A stretch of 64,000 nucleotides of DNA from JADJWR01 sp964610575 (GTDB lineage: Bacteria > Pseudomonadota > Gammaproteobacteria > Burkholderiales > Burkholderiaceae_F): NCBI GenBank assembly GCA_964610575.1, contig CAZSYX010000008.1, positions 1 through 64,000 of the forward strand, in the 5' to 3' direction. Positions 8,446 to 18,383 of this stretch are shown here, in pieces. Below the pieces are notes generated by a model, which was given only the letters and a program-made list of their open reading frames with translations, did no database searches and had not been told where the DNA came from. Made by a program: the position numbers and the translations under genes. The first letter of the stretch is position 1; each line of letters begins with the position of its first letter.

Positions 8446-10155
8446 GTGAGAGGCAACCGCGACGAAAGTGCCCGCGCAGCGCGGGTGCTGCGCACCCTCG
8501 AGCAACTGCTGCCGGCCTACGGCGGCACGGCGGCGAGCGAGAAGCGGCGCCTGCTCGCCGAACTCGGCACGCAGCGTTTCGACCGGGCGAAGCAACTCGT
8601 CGCGCTGCAGCGGATCGTGTCCTTCCTGAGCGCCTTTCCCGACGACGCGGCCGTGCACCGGGCCGCGCGGCGCCTCGCGGAGAATTTCGCGGCGCGCGTG
8701 GCGCGGCTGCCGAAGGCGGAGCGCGAACTGCTCGACGATTCCGGCGTCGCCGGCAGCCTGACGCGCCACACCTACGCCGCCGCGGCTGCTCGATGGATGC
8801 GGCGGCGCTTCGACGGTGCGGTCGACATCGACTGGAAGGCCGACAACGTTGCCGACGCATTGGCCTCGCTGATCGCGCCGCGGCTGGAGCCGATGGAGGC
8901 GGAGGCCGTCGACCTGTCGAAGGCCGGCCTGCGCCGGTGGCTGGCGGTGGCGAAGGGCGGCCGCAGCGACAGCGATCTCGCCTGGCTGCTGGCGCAGGCC
9001 GGCAACGGAGCGGCGCGGCGCGAGTTCGACCGCGAGTTCGATGCCGCCGAGGCGCCGCTCGCCTGGCGGCTCGACGATCGCGCCGGCATCACCGGCAACG
9101 CGCTGCGCGGACCGGTCGCGCCGCGGGCCGCCGGCATGCGCCGCGCCTCGGGCGATGCGCGTGCAGCGATCGTGCAGCCGATCCCGGTCGAACGGCTGTC
9201 GCGGCGCGCCGCCGCGCGGCTGCTCGACGTCTGGCGCGCCGCGCTGTGGTCGCGTACGCGCTCGGTGCTGCAGATCGAGCAGCCGAACCTCGACGAGTGC
9301 TACCTCGCCGACCTCGGCGGCGGCCTGCGGTTCGCCGCGATCGGCGTCGTTCCCGCGCGGCGGGGGCTGCTGGAGGCCACCTGCGGCCACCTGCTGCTCG
9401 CCAACGGCATGCCGATCGGCTACGGCGGCTTCACCACGCTGTTCGCGCAGGTGAACACCGGCATCAACGTCTTTCCCGAGTTCCGCGGCTCCGAGGCCGC
9501 CTACGCCTTCGAGCAGGCGCTGCGCGTCATGCACACGCTCACCGGCAACGCGCGCTTCATCGTCAACCCGTACCAGTTCGGCGCCGGCAACGACGAGGCG
9601 CTGGCCAGCGGCGCCTACTGGTTCTACTACCGGCTCGGCTTCCGCTCGGCCGAAGCATCGGTGCACGCGCTGGCGGAGAAGGAGTTCGCGCGGATGCGCC
9701 GCGGGCGCGGCTACCGCGTGCCGATCGCCACGCTGCGCCGGCTCGCCGCGTGCGACATCCACCTCGATCTCACGGACGACGCCGGCAATAAGTTCTTCGA
9801 CGAAGCCTGGCTGCAGGATCTCGGTGCCGGCATCACGCCGGCGCTCGCGCGTGAGGGCGTGGCGAGCCGCGCCGAGGCGCTGGCGCGGATGTCGAAGCGG
9901 ATCGCCAGCCTGCTCGGCATCCGGCTTGCCGACATGAATGCAATCGAGCGGCAGGGCTTGTCTCAGTTCGCGCCGATCCTCGCGCAGCTCGACGAGTTGG
10001 TGGCGTGGCCGAAGGCGGATCGCGAAACTTTGGCGCAGATCGTCCGCTCGCGCTGGGCGCCGCAGGAGTGCGACTTCATTGCCCGCATGAGTGCGCACGA
10101 ACGGCTGCGGATCGGGCTCGCCCGCGTTACGCAGCGGCGTAGCGCTCAGCCGTAG
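8446..10155 (+). CDS. Hypothetical protein, 569 residues
   Basis: I do not recognise a domain. The protein is rich in Ala, Arg and Leu, has no signal peptide or clear membrane helix, and looks alpha-helical in its N-terminal half (LVALQRIVSFLSAFPDD, RAARRLAENFAARVARLP). The C-terminal half contains a motif-rich stretch (NLDECYLADLGGGLRFAAIG, GYGGFTTLFAQVNTGINVF, RFIVNPYQFGAGNDEAL). The GTG start is supported by a strong purine-rich Shine-Dalgarno (GGGGGAGGA). Its 3' end overlaps the convergent methionine synthase-like gene by ten bases. Codon use resembles its neighbours, so it appears a native gene of unknown role. Confidence 0.75.
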   Translation: MRGNRDESARAARVLRTLEQLLPAYGGTAASEKRRLLAELGTQRFDRAKQLVALQRIVSFLSAFPDDAAVHRAARRLAENFAARVARLPKAERELLDDSGVAGSLTRHTYAAAAARWMRRRFDGAVDIDWKADNVADALASLIAPRLEPMEAEAVDLSKAGLRRWLAVAKGGRSDSDLAWLLAQAGNGAARREFDREFDAAEAPLAWRLDDRAGITGNALRGPVAPRAAGMRRASGDARAAIVQPIPVERLSRRAAARLLDVWRAALWSRTRSVLQIEQPNLDECYLADLGGGLRFAAIGVVPARRGLLEATCGHLLLANGMPIGYGGFTTLFAQVNTGINVFPEFRGSEAAYAFEQALRVMHTLTGNARFIVNPYQFGAGNDEALASGAYWFYYRLGFRSAEASVHALAEKEFARMRRGRGYRVPIATLRRLAACDIHLDLTDDAGNKFFDEAWLQDLGAGITPALAREGVASRAEALARMSKRIASLLGIRLADMNAIERQGLSQFAPILAQLDELVAWPKADRETLAQIVRSRWAPQECDFIARMSAHERLRIGLARVTQRRSAQP

Positions 10156-11168
10156 CGTTCGCGCGCCAGCGCCGCGCCCTTGGCCAGCGCCTCGAGTTTC
10201 TTCACCGCCACGTCGCGCGGCATCGGCGCCAGGCCGCAGTTGGTGCAGGCGTACAGCCGGTGCTTGGGCACGAACTGCAGTGCGCGGCCGATGGTGTCGG
10301 CCACTTCCTCAGCAGTCTCGATCTCGTTCGACGCGACGTCGATCACGCCGACCAGCACGTCCTTGCCTTCGAGCAGCCGCATTAGTTCGGGCGGAACGTG
10401 CGAGTGGATGCACTCGAGCGAGACCTGCTTGATCGAGCTTCGCGCCAGCGCCGGGAAGATCTGCTCGTACTGGCGCCATTCCTCGCCGAGGCTCTTCTTC
10501 CAGTCGATGTTGGCCTGGATGCCGTAGCCGTAGCAGATGTGCACGGCGGTCGTGCAGGTCAGGCCTGCCGCAGCCTTCTCCAGCGCCTTCACGCCCCAGT
10601 CGGCCGCCTCCTTCATGTAGACGTTGAAGGCCGGCTCGTCGAACTGGACCACGTCGACGCCGTCGGCCTCGAGCGCGCGCGCCTCCTGGTTCAGCAGTTC
10701 GGCGAACGCCATCGCCATCGCCACCCGGTCGCCGTAGTGGCGGTCGGCCACCGTGTCGACGATCGTCATCGGCCCGGGCAGGGTGAACTTCAGCTTCTTC
10801 CTGGTGTGGGCGCGGGCCAGCCGCGCCTCGGTCGCGTGCACGCGGCCCTTCAGCTTCAGCGGCCCCACCACCTGCGGCACCATCGCCTTGTAGCGGTCGG
10901 CGCGGATGCCCATCTCGACCTTGTGCTCGAAGTCGATGCCGTCGACCGCCTCGAGGAAGCCGTGCACGAAGTGCTGCCGCGACTGCTCGCCGTCGCCGAC
11001 CACGTCCAGCCCCGCGTCCTCCTGCAGCTTCAGCCACAGCAGGGTCGCGTCGCGCTTGGCCTCGGCCAGCGCCTCGCCCTGCGCACGCCACTGCGGCCAC
11101 AGCTTGTGGGTCTCGGCGAGCCACGAGGGTTTCGGCAGGCTGCCGGCGAGGGTGGCGGGAAACAGCAT
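10146..11168 (-). CDS. Core-type (short) cobalamin-independent methionine synthase-like protein
   Basis: A 340-residue protein equivalent to only the C-terminal catalytic half of MetE. The zinc-site ligands are present: H-x-C in HICYGYG (His210, Cys212), Glu in VSLECIHSH and Cys in ACTNCGLAPM. The N-terminal domain that helps bind folate in full MetE is absent. Core MetE proteins are known as folate-independent methionine synthases that use other methyl donors, some with a partner protein; no DUF1852 (MesX) partner is seen here. The open frame extends upstream to 11699, but the ATG at 11168 starts the conserved MLFPATLAGSLPKPSWL sequence. Alternatives include other methylthiol-transferring enzymes. 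Confidence 0.82.
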   Translation of the reverse strand: MLFPATLAGSLPKPSWLAETHKLWPQWRAQGEALAEAKRDATLLWLKLQEDAGLDVVGDGEQSRQHFVHGFLEAVDGIDFEHKVEMGIRADRYKAMVPQVVGPLKLKGRVHATEARLARAHTRKKLKFTLPGPMTIVDTVADRHYGDRVAMAMAFAELLNQEARALEADGVDVVQFDEPAFNVYMKEAADWGVKALEKAAAGLTCTTAVHICYGYGIQANIDWKKSLGEEWRQYEQIFPALARSSIKQVSLECIHSHVPPELMRLLEGKDVLVGVIDVASNEIETAEEVADTIGRALQFVPKHRLYACTNCGLAPMPRDVAVKKLEALAKGAALARERYG

Positions 11169-11303
11169 GGTCGATCTCCTGCAAACGGGTGCGAGCGGCA
11201 ACGGTAGCTCAGCTGCGCCGCCCGTATCGCGGCGAAAGCCTCCGTGGTGATGGACAATCGCGCCCGTCGCGTGCTTCGCGCTCCTCTTTCGAGTCAACCT
11301 GCA

Positions 11304-12701
<1,398 letters not shown>

Positions 12702-12764
12702 AACTCGCCGGGGCGACGCGCTTGCGGCAGGCACTCTTTCAGCGAACCGCGAGCGCGATGTCGC

Positions 12765-14024
12765 TTATCCGCGCCCGTAGCGCGCCAGCGTCAGTCCGTC
12801 CAGATCGATCTCGGGCTGGCGGCCGCTGACGAGGTCGGCGAGCACGCGGCCGGTGCCGGTGGCCATCGTCCAGCCGAGCGTGCCGTGGCCGGTGGCGAGA
12901 TACAGGTTCGGATAACGAGTCGGGCCGATGATCGGCGTGCCGTCCGGCGTCATCGGCCGCAGCCCCGTCCAGAACTCGGCGCGCGCGACGTCGCCGCCGG
13001 CAGGAAAGAGGTCGGTCACCACGTGCTCGAGCGTCGCGCGCCGCGCCTCGCGCAGCGTGAGGTTGTAGCCGGCCAGTTCCGCCGTGCCGCCGACGCGGAT
13101 TCGGCTCCCCAGCCGGGTGACCGCCACCTTGTGCGTCTCGTCCATCACGGTGGACTCCGGCGCGCCCGTGCGGTCCGTGATCGGCACCGTGATCGAGTAG
13201 CCCTTGACCGGGTAGACGGGCAGCTTCAGCCCGAGCGGCCGTGCCAGCAGCGGCGAATAGCTGCCCAGCGCCAGCACGTAGGCGTCGGCGATCGCCGCGC
13301 CCGAGGAGGTGGCGACCCCATCGATGCGGCCGGCCGTTGCTGCCAGGCGCGTGACCTGCGCGCCGTAGCGGAACTCGGCGCCGAGTTCTGCGGCCATCGC
13401 CGCCAGCTTCTGCGTGAACTTGAAGCAGTCGCCGGTCTCGTCGCCGGGCAGGCGCAGCCCGCCGACGAACTTCTCGCGCACCCGCGCCAGCGCCGGCTCG
13501 TGCGCGATGCAGCCGTCGCGGTCGAGCGCTTCGAACAGCACGCCGAAGCGGCGCAGGATCTCGATGTCGGCGGAGGTCGAGTCGAGCTGCTTGCCCGTGC
13601 GGAACAGCTGCAGCGTGCCCTGCGCGCGGTCGTCGTAGCCGATGCCGGTCTCGGCGCGCAGCTGCCGCAGGCAGTCGCGGCTGTACTCGGCCAGACGGAC
13701 CATGCGGCTCTTGTTGACGTCGTAGGCGCGCGCGTTGCAGTTGGCCAGCATCGACAGCCCCCAGCGCCACATCGCCCAGTCCGCCAGCGGCCAGATCACC
13801 AGCGGCCGGTGCTGCATCAGCAGCCACTTGACCGCCTTGACCGGCACGCCGGGGCCGGCCCATGGCGCCGAGTAGCCGGGCGACACCTCGCCGGCGTTGG
13901 CGAAGCTGGTCTCCAGCCCCGCCGCGCTCTGGCGCTCAAGCACGGTGACGCGGTGGCCGGCGCGGGCCAGGTAGTAGGCGATCGACGTGCCGATCACGCC
14001 GGCGCCGAGGACGGCAACGTGCAA
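12765..14024 (-). CDS. dadA: D-amino acid dehydrogenase small subunit type (DadA)
   Basis: Membrane-associated FAD enzyme that oxidatively deaminates D-amino acids, chiefly D-alanine, and passes electrons to the respiratory chain. The 419 residues open with the dinucleotide-binding motif VAVLGAGVIGTSIAYYLARAGH, then TSFANAGEVSPGYSAPWAGPG, which is diagnostic of DadA, and end with GHGTLGWTMATGTGRVLADL. Length agrees with E. coli DadA (432). No alanine racemase gene is adjacent, unlike the dadAX operon of enteric bacteria. It is divergent from folE. Confidence 0.93.
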   Translation of the reverse strand: MHVAVLGAGVIGTSIAYYLARAGHRVTVLERQSAAGLETSFANAGEVSPGYSAPWAGPGVPVKAVKWLLMQHRPLVIWPLADWAMWRWGLSMLANCNARAYDVNKSRMVRLAEYSRDCLRQLRAETGIGYDDRAQGTLQLFRTGKQLDSTSADIEILRRFGVLFEALDRDGCIAHEPALARVREKFVGGLRLPGDETGDCFKFTQKLAAMAAELGAEFRYGAQVTRLAATAGRIDGVATSSGAAIADAYVLALGSYSPLLARPLGLKLPVYPVKGYSITVPITDRTGAPESTVMDETHKVAVTRLGSRIRVGGTAELAGYNLTLREARRATLEHVVTDLFPAGGDVARAEFWTGLRPMTPDGTPIIGPTRYPNLYLATGHGTLGWTMATGTGRVLADLVSGRQPEIDLDGLTLARYGRG

Positions 14025-14140
14025 GCGAGCCCCCAGTACGTGTTTGTGGGCAGTCTATTGGGCGGGCCGGCCGCCGTGTCATATCGGCCGACCGGTTTGC
14101 GTCTACCATCGCCGCAAAGTCCGACCGTGGCCAGAAATCG

Positions 14141-14869
14141 ATGAACACGCCGAAGCCCGAACCCACGCCCGCGCTCGATCCCGATCAGGGGGTGCCAGTG
14201 TCGGTGAAGATCCGCGAGCGCCTGCAGAAGGCGCGCACGCGTTTCCACGCCAACGACAACATCGCCCGCTTCATCGAGCCGGGCGAGCTCGACCGGCTGA
14301 AGGCCGAGGTCGAGGGCAAGCTCCTCGAGGTGCTGAACAGCCTGGTGATCGACACCGACAACGACCACAACAGCCGCGACACCGCCGGCCGGGTGGCGAA
14401 GATGTACCTGACCGAGGTCTTCCGCGGTCGCTACGCGGCGCCGCCGCCGGTGACCGAGTTTCCCAACGTCGAGGGGCTGAACGAGCTGATGATCGTCGGC
14501 CCGATCACCGTGCGCAGCGCCTGCTCGCACCACCTGTGCCCGATCATCGGCCGGGTATGGATCGGCGTGATGCCGAACGAGCACTCGAACCTGATCGGCC
14601 TGTCGAAGTACGCGCGGCTCACCGACTGGGTGATGAGCCGGCCGCAGATCCAGGAGGAGGCGGTCACCCGCCTGGCCGACCTGCTGAACGAACGGATGCA
14701 GCCCGACGGCCTGGCGATCGTGATGGAGGCCGACCACTTCTGCATGCAATGGCGCGGCGTGAAGGACACCGATTCGAAGATGATCAACAGCGTGATGCGC
14801 GGCGTGTTCCTGAAGGACGCCAACCTGCGCCGCGAGTTTCTTTCGCTGGTGAACAACAACAAGAGCTGA
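14141..14869 (+). CDS. folE: GTP cyclohydrolase I
   Basis: Converts GTP to 7,8-dihydroneopterin triphosphate, the first step of folate and tetrahydropterin synthesis. The 242 residues carry the zinc and active-site motifs ACSHHLCPIIGRVWIG and GLAIVMEADHFCMQWRG, with Cys and His zinc ligands, plus the IGLSKYARL segment. The length is typical of the proteobacterial type IA enzyme with an N-terminal extension. It is followed after 14 bases by a BLUF photoreceptor gene, suggesting one transcript. No other folate gene is near. Confidence 0.96.
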   Translation: MNTPKPEPTPALDPDQGVPVSVKIRERLQKARTRFHANDNIARFIEPGELDRLKAEVEGKLLEVLNSLVIDTDNDHNSRDTAGRVAKMYLTEVFRGRYAAPPPVTEFPNVEGLNELMIVGPITVRSACSHHLCPIIGRVWIGVMPNEHSNLIGLSKYARLTDWVMSRPQIQEEAVTRLADLLNERMQPDGLAIVMEADHFCMQWRGVKDTDSKMINSVMRGVFLKDANLRREFLSLVNNNKS

Positions 14870-14883
14870 TTCGGGGAGCGAAC

Positions 14884-15312
14884 ATGCTGGTCCGTCTTCT
14901 TTATGCAAGCCGCGCTGCCGAGCCGGTGACCGCCGAACTGGTCGATTCGATCCTGCGCTCGTCGCACACGCACAACCCGGCGCTGGGCATCACCGGCGTG
15001 CTGTGCTACGGCGGCGACGTCTACATGCAGGTGCTCGAGGGCGGCCGCTCCGCCGTCAACAACCTGTACAACAAGATCGTGCGCGACTCGCGCCACCGCG
15101 AGGTGATGCTGCTGCAGTACACCGAGATCGCCGAGCGCCGCTTCGCCGGCTGGACGATGGGCCACGTGAACCTGAAGAAGATCAACCCGTCGCTGCTGCT
15201 GAAGCACTCCGAGCTTCCGGAGCTCGATCCCTTCGCAGTGACCGGCGATGCATCGATGGCGCTGCTCGAGGAACTGATGGCGACGGCGTCGGTGCTCGGC
15301 CGCACGGGCTGA
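14884..15312 (+). CDS. BLUF domain blue-light sensor protein
   Basis: A 142-residue short BLUF protein that binds FAD and senses blue light. It begins LVRLLYASRA, containing the photoactive Tyr, followed by NPALGITGVLCYGGDVYMQVLEG, with the conserved Asn and the key Gln in MQVLEG, and FAGWTMG near the usual Trp/Met position. After the roughly 95-residue BLUF core there is a short helical C-terminal cap and no output domain, so it must act on a separate partner. The Shine-Dalgarno GGGGAG precedes ATG 14884. It sits 14 bases after folE, the only clue to a partner or regulation. Confidence 0.92.
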   Translation: MLVRLLYASRAAEPVTAELVDSILRSSHTHNPALGITGVLCYGGDVYMQVLEGGRSAVNNLYNKIVRDSRHREVMLLQYTEIAERRFAGWTMGHVNLKKINPSLLLKHSELPELDPFAVTGDASMALLEELMATASVLGRTG

Positions 15313-15333
15313 AGATCGGCCGAACGCCGCTGC

Positions 15334-16305
15334 CTAGGCGGCCGCTTCCAGCAGCAGCCGCGCGTAGCGCTCGGCGTCGATGTTGCCGCCGCTGACGATC
15401 ACGCCGACCCGCAGGCCGCGCAGCGGCATCACGCCTTCGAGCGCCGCCGCCGCACCCAGACACCCCGTCGGCTCAACGACCAGCTTCATTCGCTCCATGA
15501 AGAAGCGCATCGTGCGCACCAGCTGCGCATCGCTGACGGTGAGCACGTCGTTGACCAGCGCCCGGATCACCGCGAAGGTCAGCTTGCCCGCGTGCTGCGT
15601 CTGCGCGCCGTCGGCGATGGTCTTCGGCACGTCGATGTGCACGATCTCGCCGCGGCGCAAACTCTGCTGCACGTCGTTGCCGGCTTCCGGCTCCACCCCG
15701 ATCACGCGGCAGTCGGGTGCCAGGTGCTTGGCGGCCACCGCGCAGCCGGAGATGAGCCCGCCGCCGCCGACGCAGACCAGCAGCACGTCGAGCCCGCCGA
15801 CGTCCTGCACCAGTTCCAGCGCAGCGGTGCCCTGGCCGGCCATCACGTGCGGGTGGTCGTAGGGCGGTATCAGCGTCATGCCGCGCTCGGCGGCGAGCTG
15901 GCTGCCTAACGCCTCGCGGTCCTGCGTGTAGCGGTCGTACAGGATCACCTCGGCGCCGTAGCCCTTGGTGGCGGCGATCTTCAGCGGCGGCGCGTCGGCC
16001 GGCATCACGATCACCGAAGGCATGCCGAGCAGACGGGCGGACAGGGCGATCGCCTGCGCGTGGTTGCCGCTGGAAAAGGCAATTGCTCCCGTCTTCTTCT
16101 GCTGCGGCGAGAACTGCGCCAGCGCGTTGTAGGCGCCGCGGAACTTGAAGGCGCCCATGCGCTGCAGGTTCTCGCACTTGAAGTACAGCTGCGCGCCGGT
16201 GAGTTCATTGGCGGTGCGCGAGGTCGCGACCGGCGTGCGGTGCGCCACGCCGCGCAGGCGCGCGGCAGCCGCTTCGATGTCGGCGAAGGAGATGGGCAAG
16301 GTCAT
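15334..16305 (-). CDS. Threonine dehydratase / 3-hydroxyaspartate dehydratase family PLP enzyme
   Basis: Fold-type II PLP enzyme of 323 residues that deaminates threonine, serine or hydroxyaspartate. The PLP lysine lies in MGAFKFRGAYNAL (about residue 54), with SSGNHAQAIAL and the glycine loop VCVGGGGLISG binding the phosphate. There is no C-terminal ACT-like regulatory domain, as in catabolic TdcB, serine racemase or threo-3-hydroxyaspartate ammonia-lyase; the biosynthetic IlvA is longer. It is convergent with the BLUF gene and follows the Rieske gene in the same direction after 76 bases. The exact substrate cannot be assigned from sequence. Confidence 0.88.
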   Translation of the reverse strand: MTLPISFADIEAAAARLRGVAHRTPVATSRTANELTGAQLYFKCENLQRMGAFKFRGAYNALAQFSPQQKKTGAIAFSSGNHAQAIALSARLLGMPSVIVMPADAPPLKIAATKGYGAEVILYDRYTQDREALGSQLAAERGMTLIPPYDHPHVMAGQGTAALELVQDVGGLDVLLVCVGGGGLISGCAVAAKHLAPDCRVIGVEPEAGNDVQQSLRRGEIVHIDVPKTIADGAQTQHAGKLTFAVIRALVNDVLTVSDAQLVRTMRFFMERMKLVVEPTGCLGAAAALEGVMPLRGLRVGVIVSGGNIDAERYARLLLEAAA

Positions 16306-16381
16306 GGCGGGCGGCCTCGGTGGCGTTCGATGGGCAGGCAGCGAGTGTAGGGCGCGGTGCGCGCGCGCCGCCGCGGCGACT

Positions 16382-17455
16382 TCAGGCGGCCGTCCGGTAG
16401 GCCGCGCGCAGCAACTCGTGGAAGTGCAGCAGCCCCGATTCGTGCCGCGGATTAAGCCGGCCGGCGACGTACGAGCCGGAGGCGAGGCCGCGTTGCACCG
16501 CTTCGCAGATGCCGATGTCCTCGACCTGCACCTCGTCGCTGAAGCGCTGGTCCTCGAAGCACGCTTCGGCGGTCACGTCGGCCGCGTAGAAGTAGTCGAA
16601 GTCGACGCGGCAGCGGTCGACGGCGAGCGGAGTCACGCGATTGGTCTGCAGCCGGCCCGGCAGCACGTTGAGCATGGTGTTCGGATACAGCCACCAGTAC
16701 AGCGCCTCGCCCTGTGCGTAGGGCCCGCCGCCGGCCAGCGGGCTCGACTGCAGGCTCGCCCAGCGCGCGGCGGTGGTGGCGTAGCGCTCGTCGTCGAGCA
16801 GCGGCGCAAGCGTCGGATGCACGCAGCCGACGTGGTAGCCCTCGAGGTAGTTGTCGACGTAGACCTTCCAGTTGCAGGCCACCTCGTAGCCGGCGTGGCG
16901 GTCGAACCGGTAGTCGGCGAGCGAGACGGCGCCCAGTCGCGCATCGATGCCGTCGACTACTTCGCCAAACGGCGGCGTGTCGTCAAGCGCCGCGAACACC
17001 AGCCCCTGCCACTCGGCCACGTGCGCCTGCGGCAGGCGGACCGAGGCGACGTCGAAGTCACGCGCACGCCCCATGTCCGGTGCGCCGAGGAGCCGCCCGT
17101 CGAGTGCATAACGCCAGCCGTGGTAGCGACAGGTGAGCTGCTTCGCGCCGCGACCGTCGCAGCCGGCAAGCGGCCCGGCACGATGGCGGCAGACGTTGTG
17201 CAGGGCGCGCAGTTCGCCGTCGTCGCCGCGAACGACCAGCAGCGGCACACCGGCGATCTCGGCCAGCGCGTGGTCACCGGCGCCGGCCACCTGCGCGGCA
17301 TGCGCGACCAGTTGCCAATTGCGGGCGAACACCGTGCGGCGCTCGGCCACGGCGAATTCCGGTTGCGCATAGCAGGCCGCCGGCAGCGCCAGCGCCGTTG
17401 CCGGCGGCTGCGGCTCGAGCGCGGCATCGGCAAGGGAGCGCGGAGCGTCGTTCAT
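16382..17455 (-). CDS. Rieske non-heme iron oxygenase alpha subunit family protein
   Basis: A 357-residue aromatic-ring-hydroxylating oxygenase-type protein. The Rieske 2Fe-2S cluster motif C-x-H (NVCRHRAGPL) and C-x-x-H (CRYHGWRY) lie in the N-terminal third; the mononuclear iron site is in VDNYLEGYHVGCVHP, with the usual two His. Related proteins include choline/carnitine-type monooxygenases and ring dioxygenases. No reductase, ferredoxin or beta subunit is adjacent. The ATG at 17455 (MNDAPRS) is preferred over an upstream start at 17521. It diverges from the methyltransferase gene at 17520, so the 64-base gap must hold both promoters. Confidence 0.88.
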   Translation of the reverse strand: MNDAPRSLADAALEPQPPATALALPAACYAQPEFAVAERRTVFARNWQLVAHAAQVAGAGDHALAEIAGVPLLVVRGDDGELRALHNVCRHRAGPLAGCDGRGAKQLTCRYHGWRYALDGRLLGAPDMGRARDFDVASVRLPQAHVAEWQGLVFAALDDTPPFGEVVDGIDARLGAVSLADYRFDRHAGYEVACNWKVYVDNYLEGYHVGCVHPTLAPLLDDERYATTAARWASLQSSPLAGGGPYAQGEALYWWLYPNTMLNVLPGRLQTNRVTPLAVDRCRVDFDYFYAADVTAEACFEDQRFSDEVQVEDIGICEAVQRGLASGSYVAGRLNPRHESGLLHFHELLRAAYRTAA

Positions 17456-17519
17456 GACTTTGTGGCGAGCGCTGACGCCGGTCATTGTAGGTAGCGAACC
17501 GCGGCCTAGACTTGTTCTC

Positions 17520-18266
17520 ATGAAGCTGCCGATGATCCTGCGCCGCCGCCTGATCGCGGCCGGACTGGCCGCGCCGCTCGGTACCGCCTGCGCGGCGGAG
17601 AAGGACGACTATGCGGCCGCGCGCCAGCGGATGCTCGCCGAGGTCGAGCTCGACATGCGCGACACCGCGCGCTCCACCGGGCGCGACCGGCTCGATCCGC
17701 GGGTGGCGGCCGCGATCGGCAAGGTGCCGCGGCACCGCTTCGTGCCGGCGCACCTCGCGGACCGCGCCTACGACAACCGGCCGCTGCCGATCGGCCACGA
17801 GCAGACGATTTCGCAGCCGTTCATCGTCGCGCTGATGACCGAGCTGGTGGAACCGAAGCCGGCCGACCGCGTGCTGGAGATCGGCACCGGCTCCGGGTAC
17901 CAGGCCGCGGTGCTGGCCGAACTGGTCGCCCGTGTCTACACGATCGAGATCGTCCGCCCGCTCGGCGAGCAGGCCGCGGCGCTGCTCAAGTCGCTCGGCT
18001 ACCGCAACATCGAGACACGCATCGGCGACGGCTATCTCGGCTGGCCGGAGGCGGCGCCGTTCGATGCGATCGTGGTCACCGCGGCGCCCGAGCAGATGCC
18101 ACAGCCGCTGATCGACCAGCTCGCCCCCAACGGGCGGCTGATCGCGCCGGTGGGCAGCCGCTTCGGCATCCAGACGCTGCAACTGCTGCGCAAGGACGCG
18201 CAGGGGCGCGCGGTCACGCGCAGCGTGCTCGAGGTGCGGTTCGTGCCGCTGACGCGCAGCAAATAG
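17520..18266 (+). CDS. pcm: Exported protein-L-isoaspartate O-methyltransferase
   Basis: Methylates isoaspartyl residues in damaged proteins so that they can revert to aspartate. The SAM-binding motif LEIGTGSGYQAAVLAEL and the preceding RFVPAHLADRAYDNRPLPIGHEQTISQP sequence are characteristic of the family. Unusually, the 248-residue protein starts with a signal peptide-like sequence (MKLPMILRRRLIAAGLAAPLGTACA), with three arginines before the hydrophobic stretch that resemble a Tat signal. This suggests a periplasmic enzyme. A downstream in-frame start would leave a cytosolic version, so export is inferred and not shown. Confidence 0.92.
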   Translation: MKLPMILRRRLIAAGLAAPLGTACAAEKDDYAAARQRMLAEVELDMRDTARSTGRDRLDPRVAAAIGKVPRHRFVPAHLADRAYDNRPLPIGHEQTISQPFIVALMTELVEPKPADRVLEIGTGSGYQAAVLAELVARVYTIEIVRPLGEQAAALLKSLGYRNIETRIGDGYLGWPEAAPFDAIVVTAAPEQMPQPLIDQLAPNGRLIAPVGSRFGIQTLQLLRKDAQGRAVTRSVLEVRFVPLTRSK

Positions 18267-18277
18267 CCAGCGCGGGC

Positions 18278-18301
18278 GACGCCGTGTCGTGACATGGCGT
18301 C
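18278..18301 (+). terminator. Inverted repeat after pcm, possible terminator hairpin
   Basis: A 24-base near-perfect inverted repeat begins 12 bases after the pcm stop. Outer arms GACGCC and GGCGTC (six pairs) enclose inner arms TGTC and GACA. No T tract follows, so it could be a factor-dependent terminator, an RNA-stabilising hairpin or an operator for the next gene. Confidence 0.35.
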
Positions 18302-18383
18302 GTCGGCCTGCGCACGGAGTCAGTGCTTCGTCGCGGCGGCGGGCGCGGCGACCGGCGCCGCGCGTCTCGCGTAGGCTTCGAGC

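Noticed and set aside
6973..10098. Very long reverse-strand open frame (1041 codons)
   Set aside because: It crosses four well-supported forward genes and has an Arg/Gln/Ala-rich composition typical of antisense shadow frames.
16450..16456. Single TTAA elsewhere as a further QseB-type site
   Set aside because: It lacks a second TTAA at 11 bases and lies inside a coding region.
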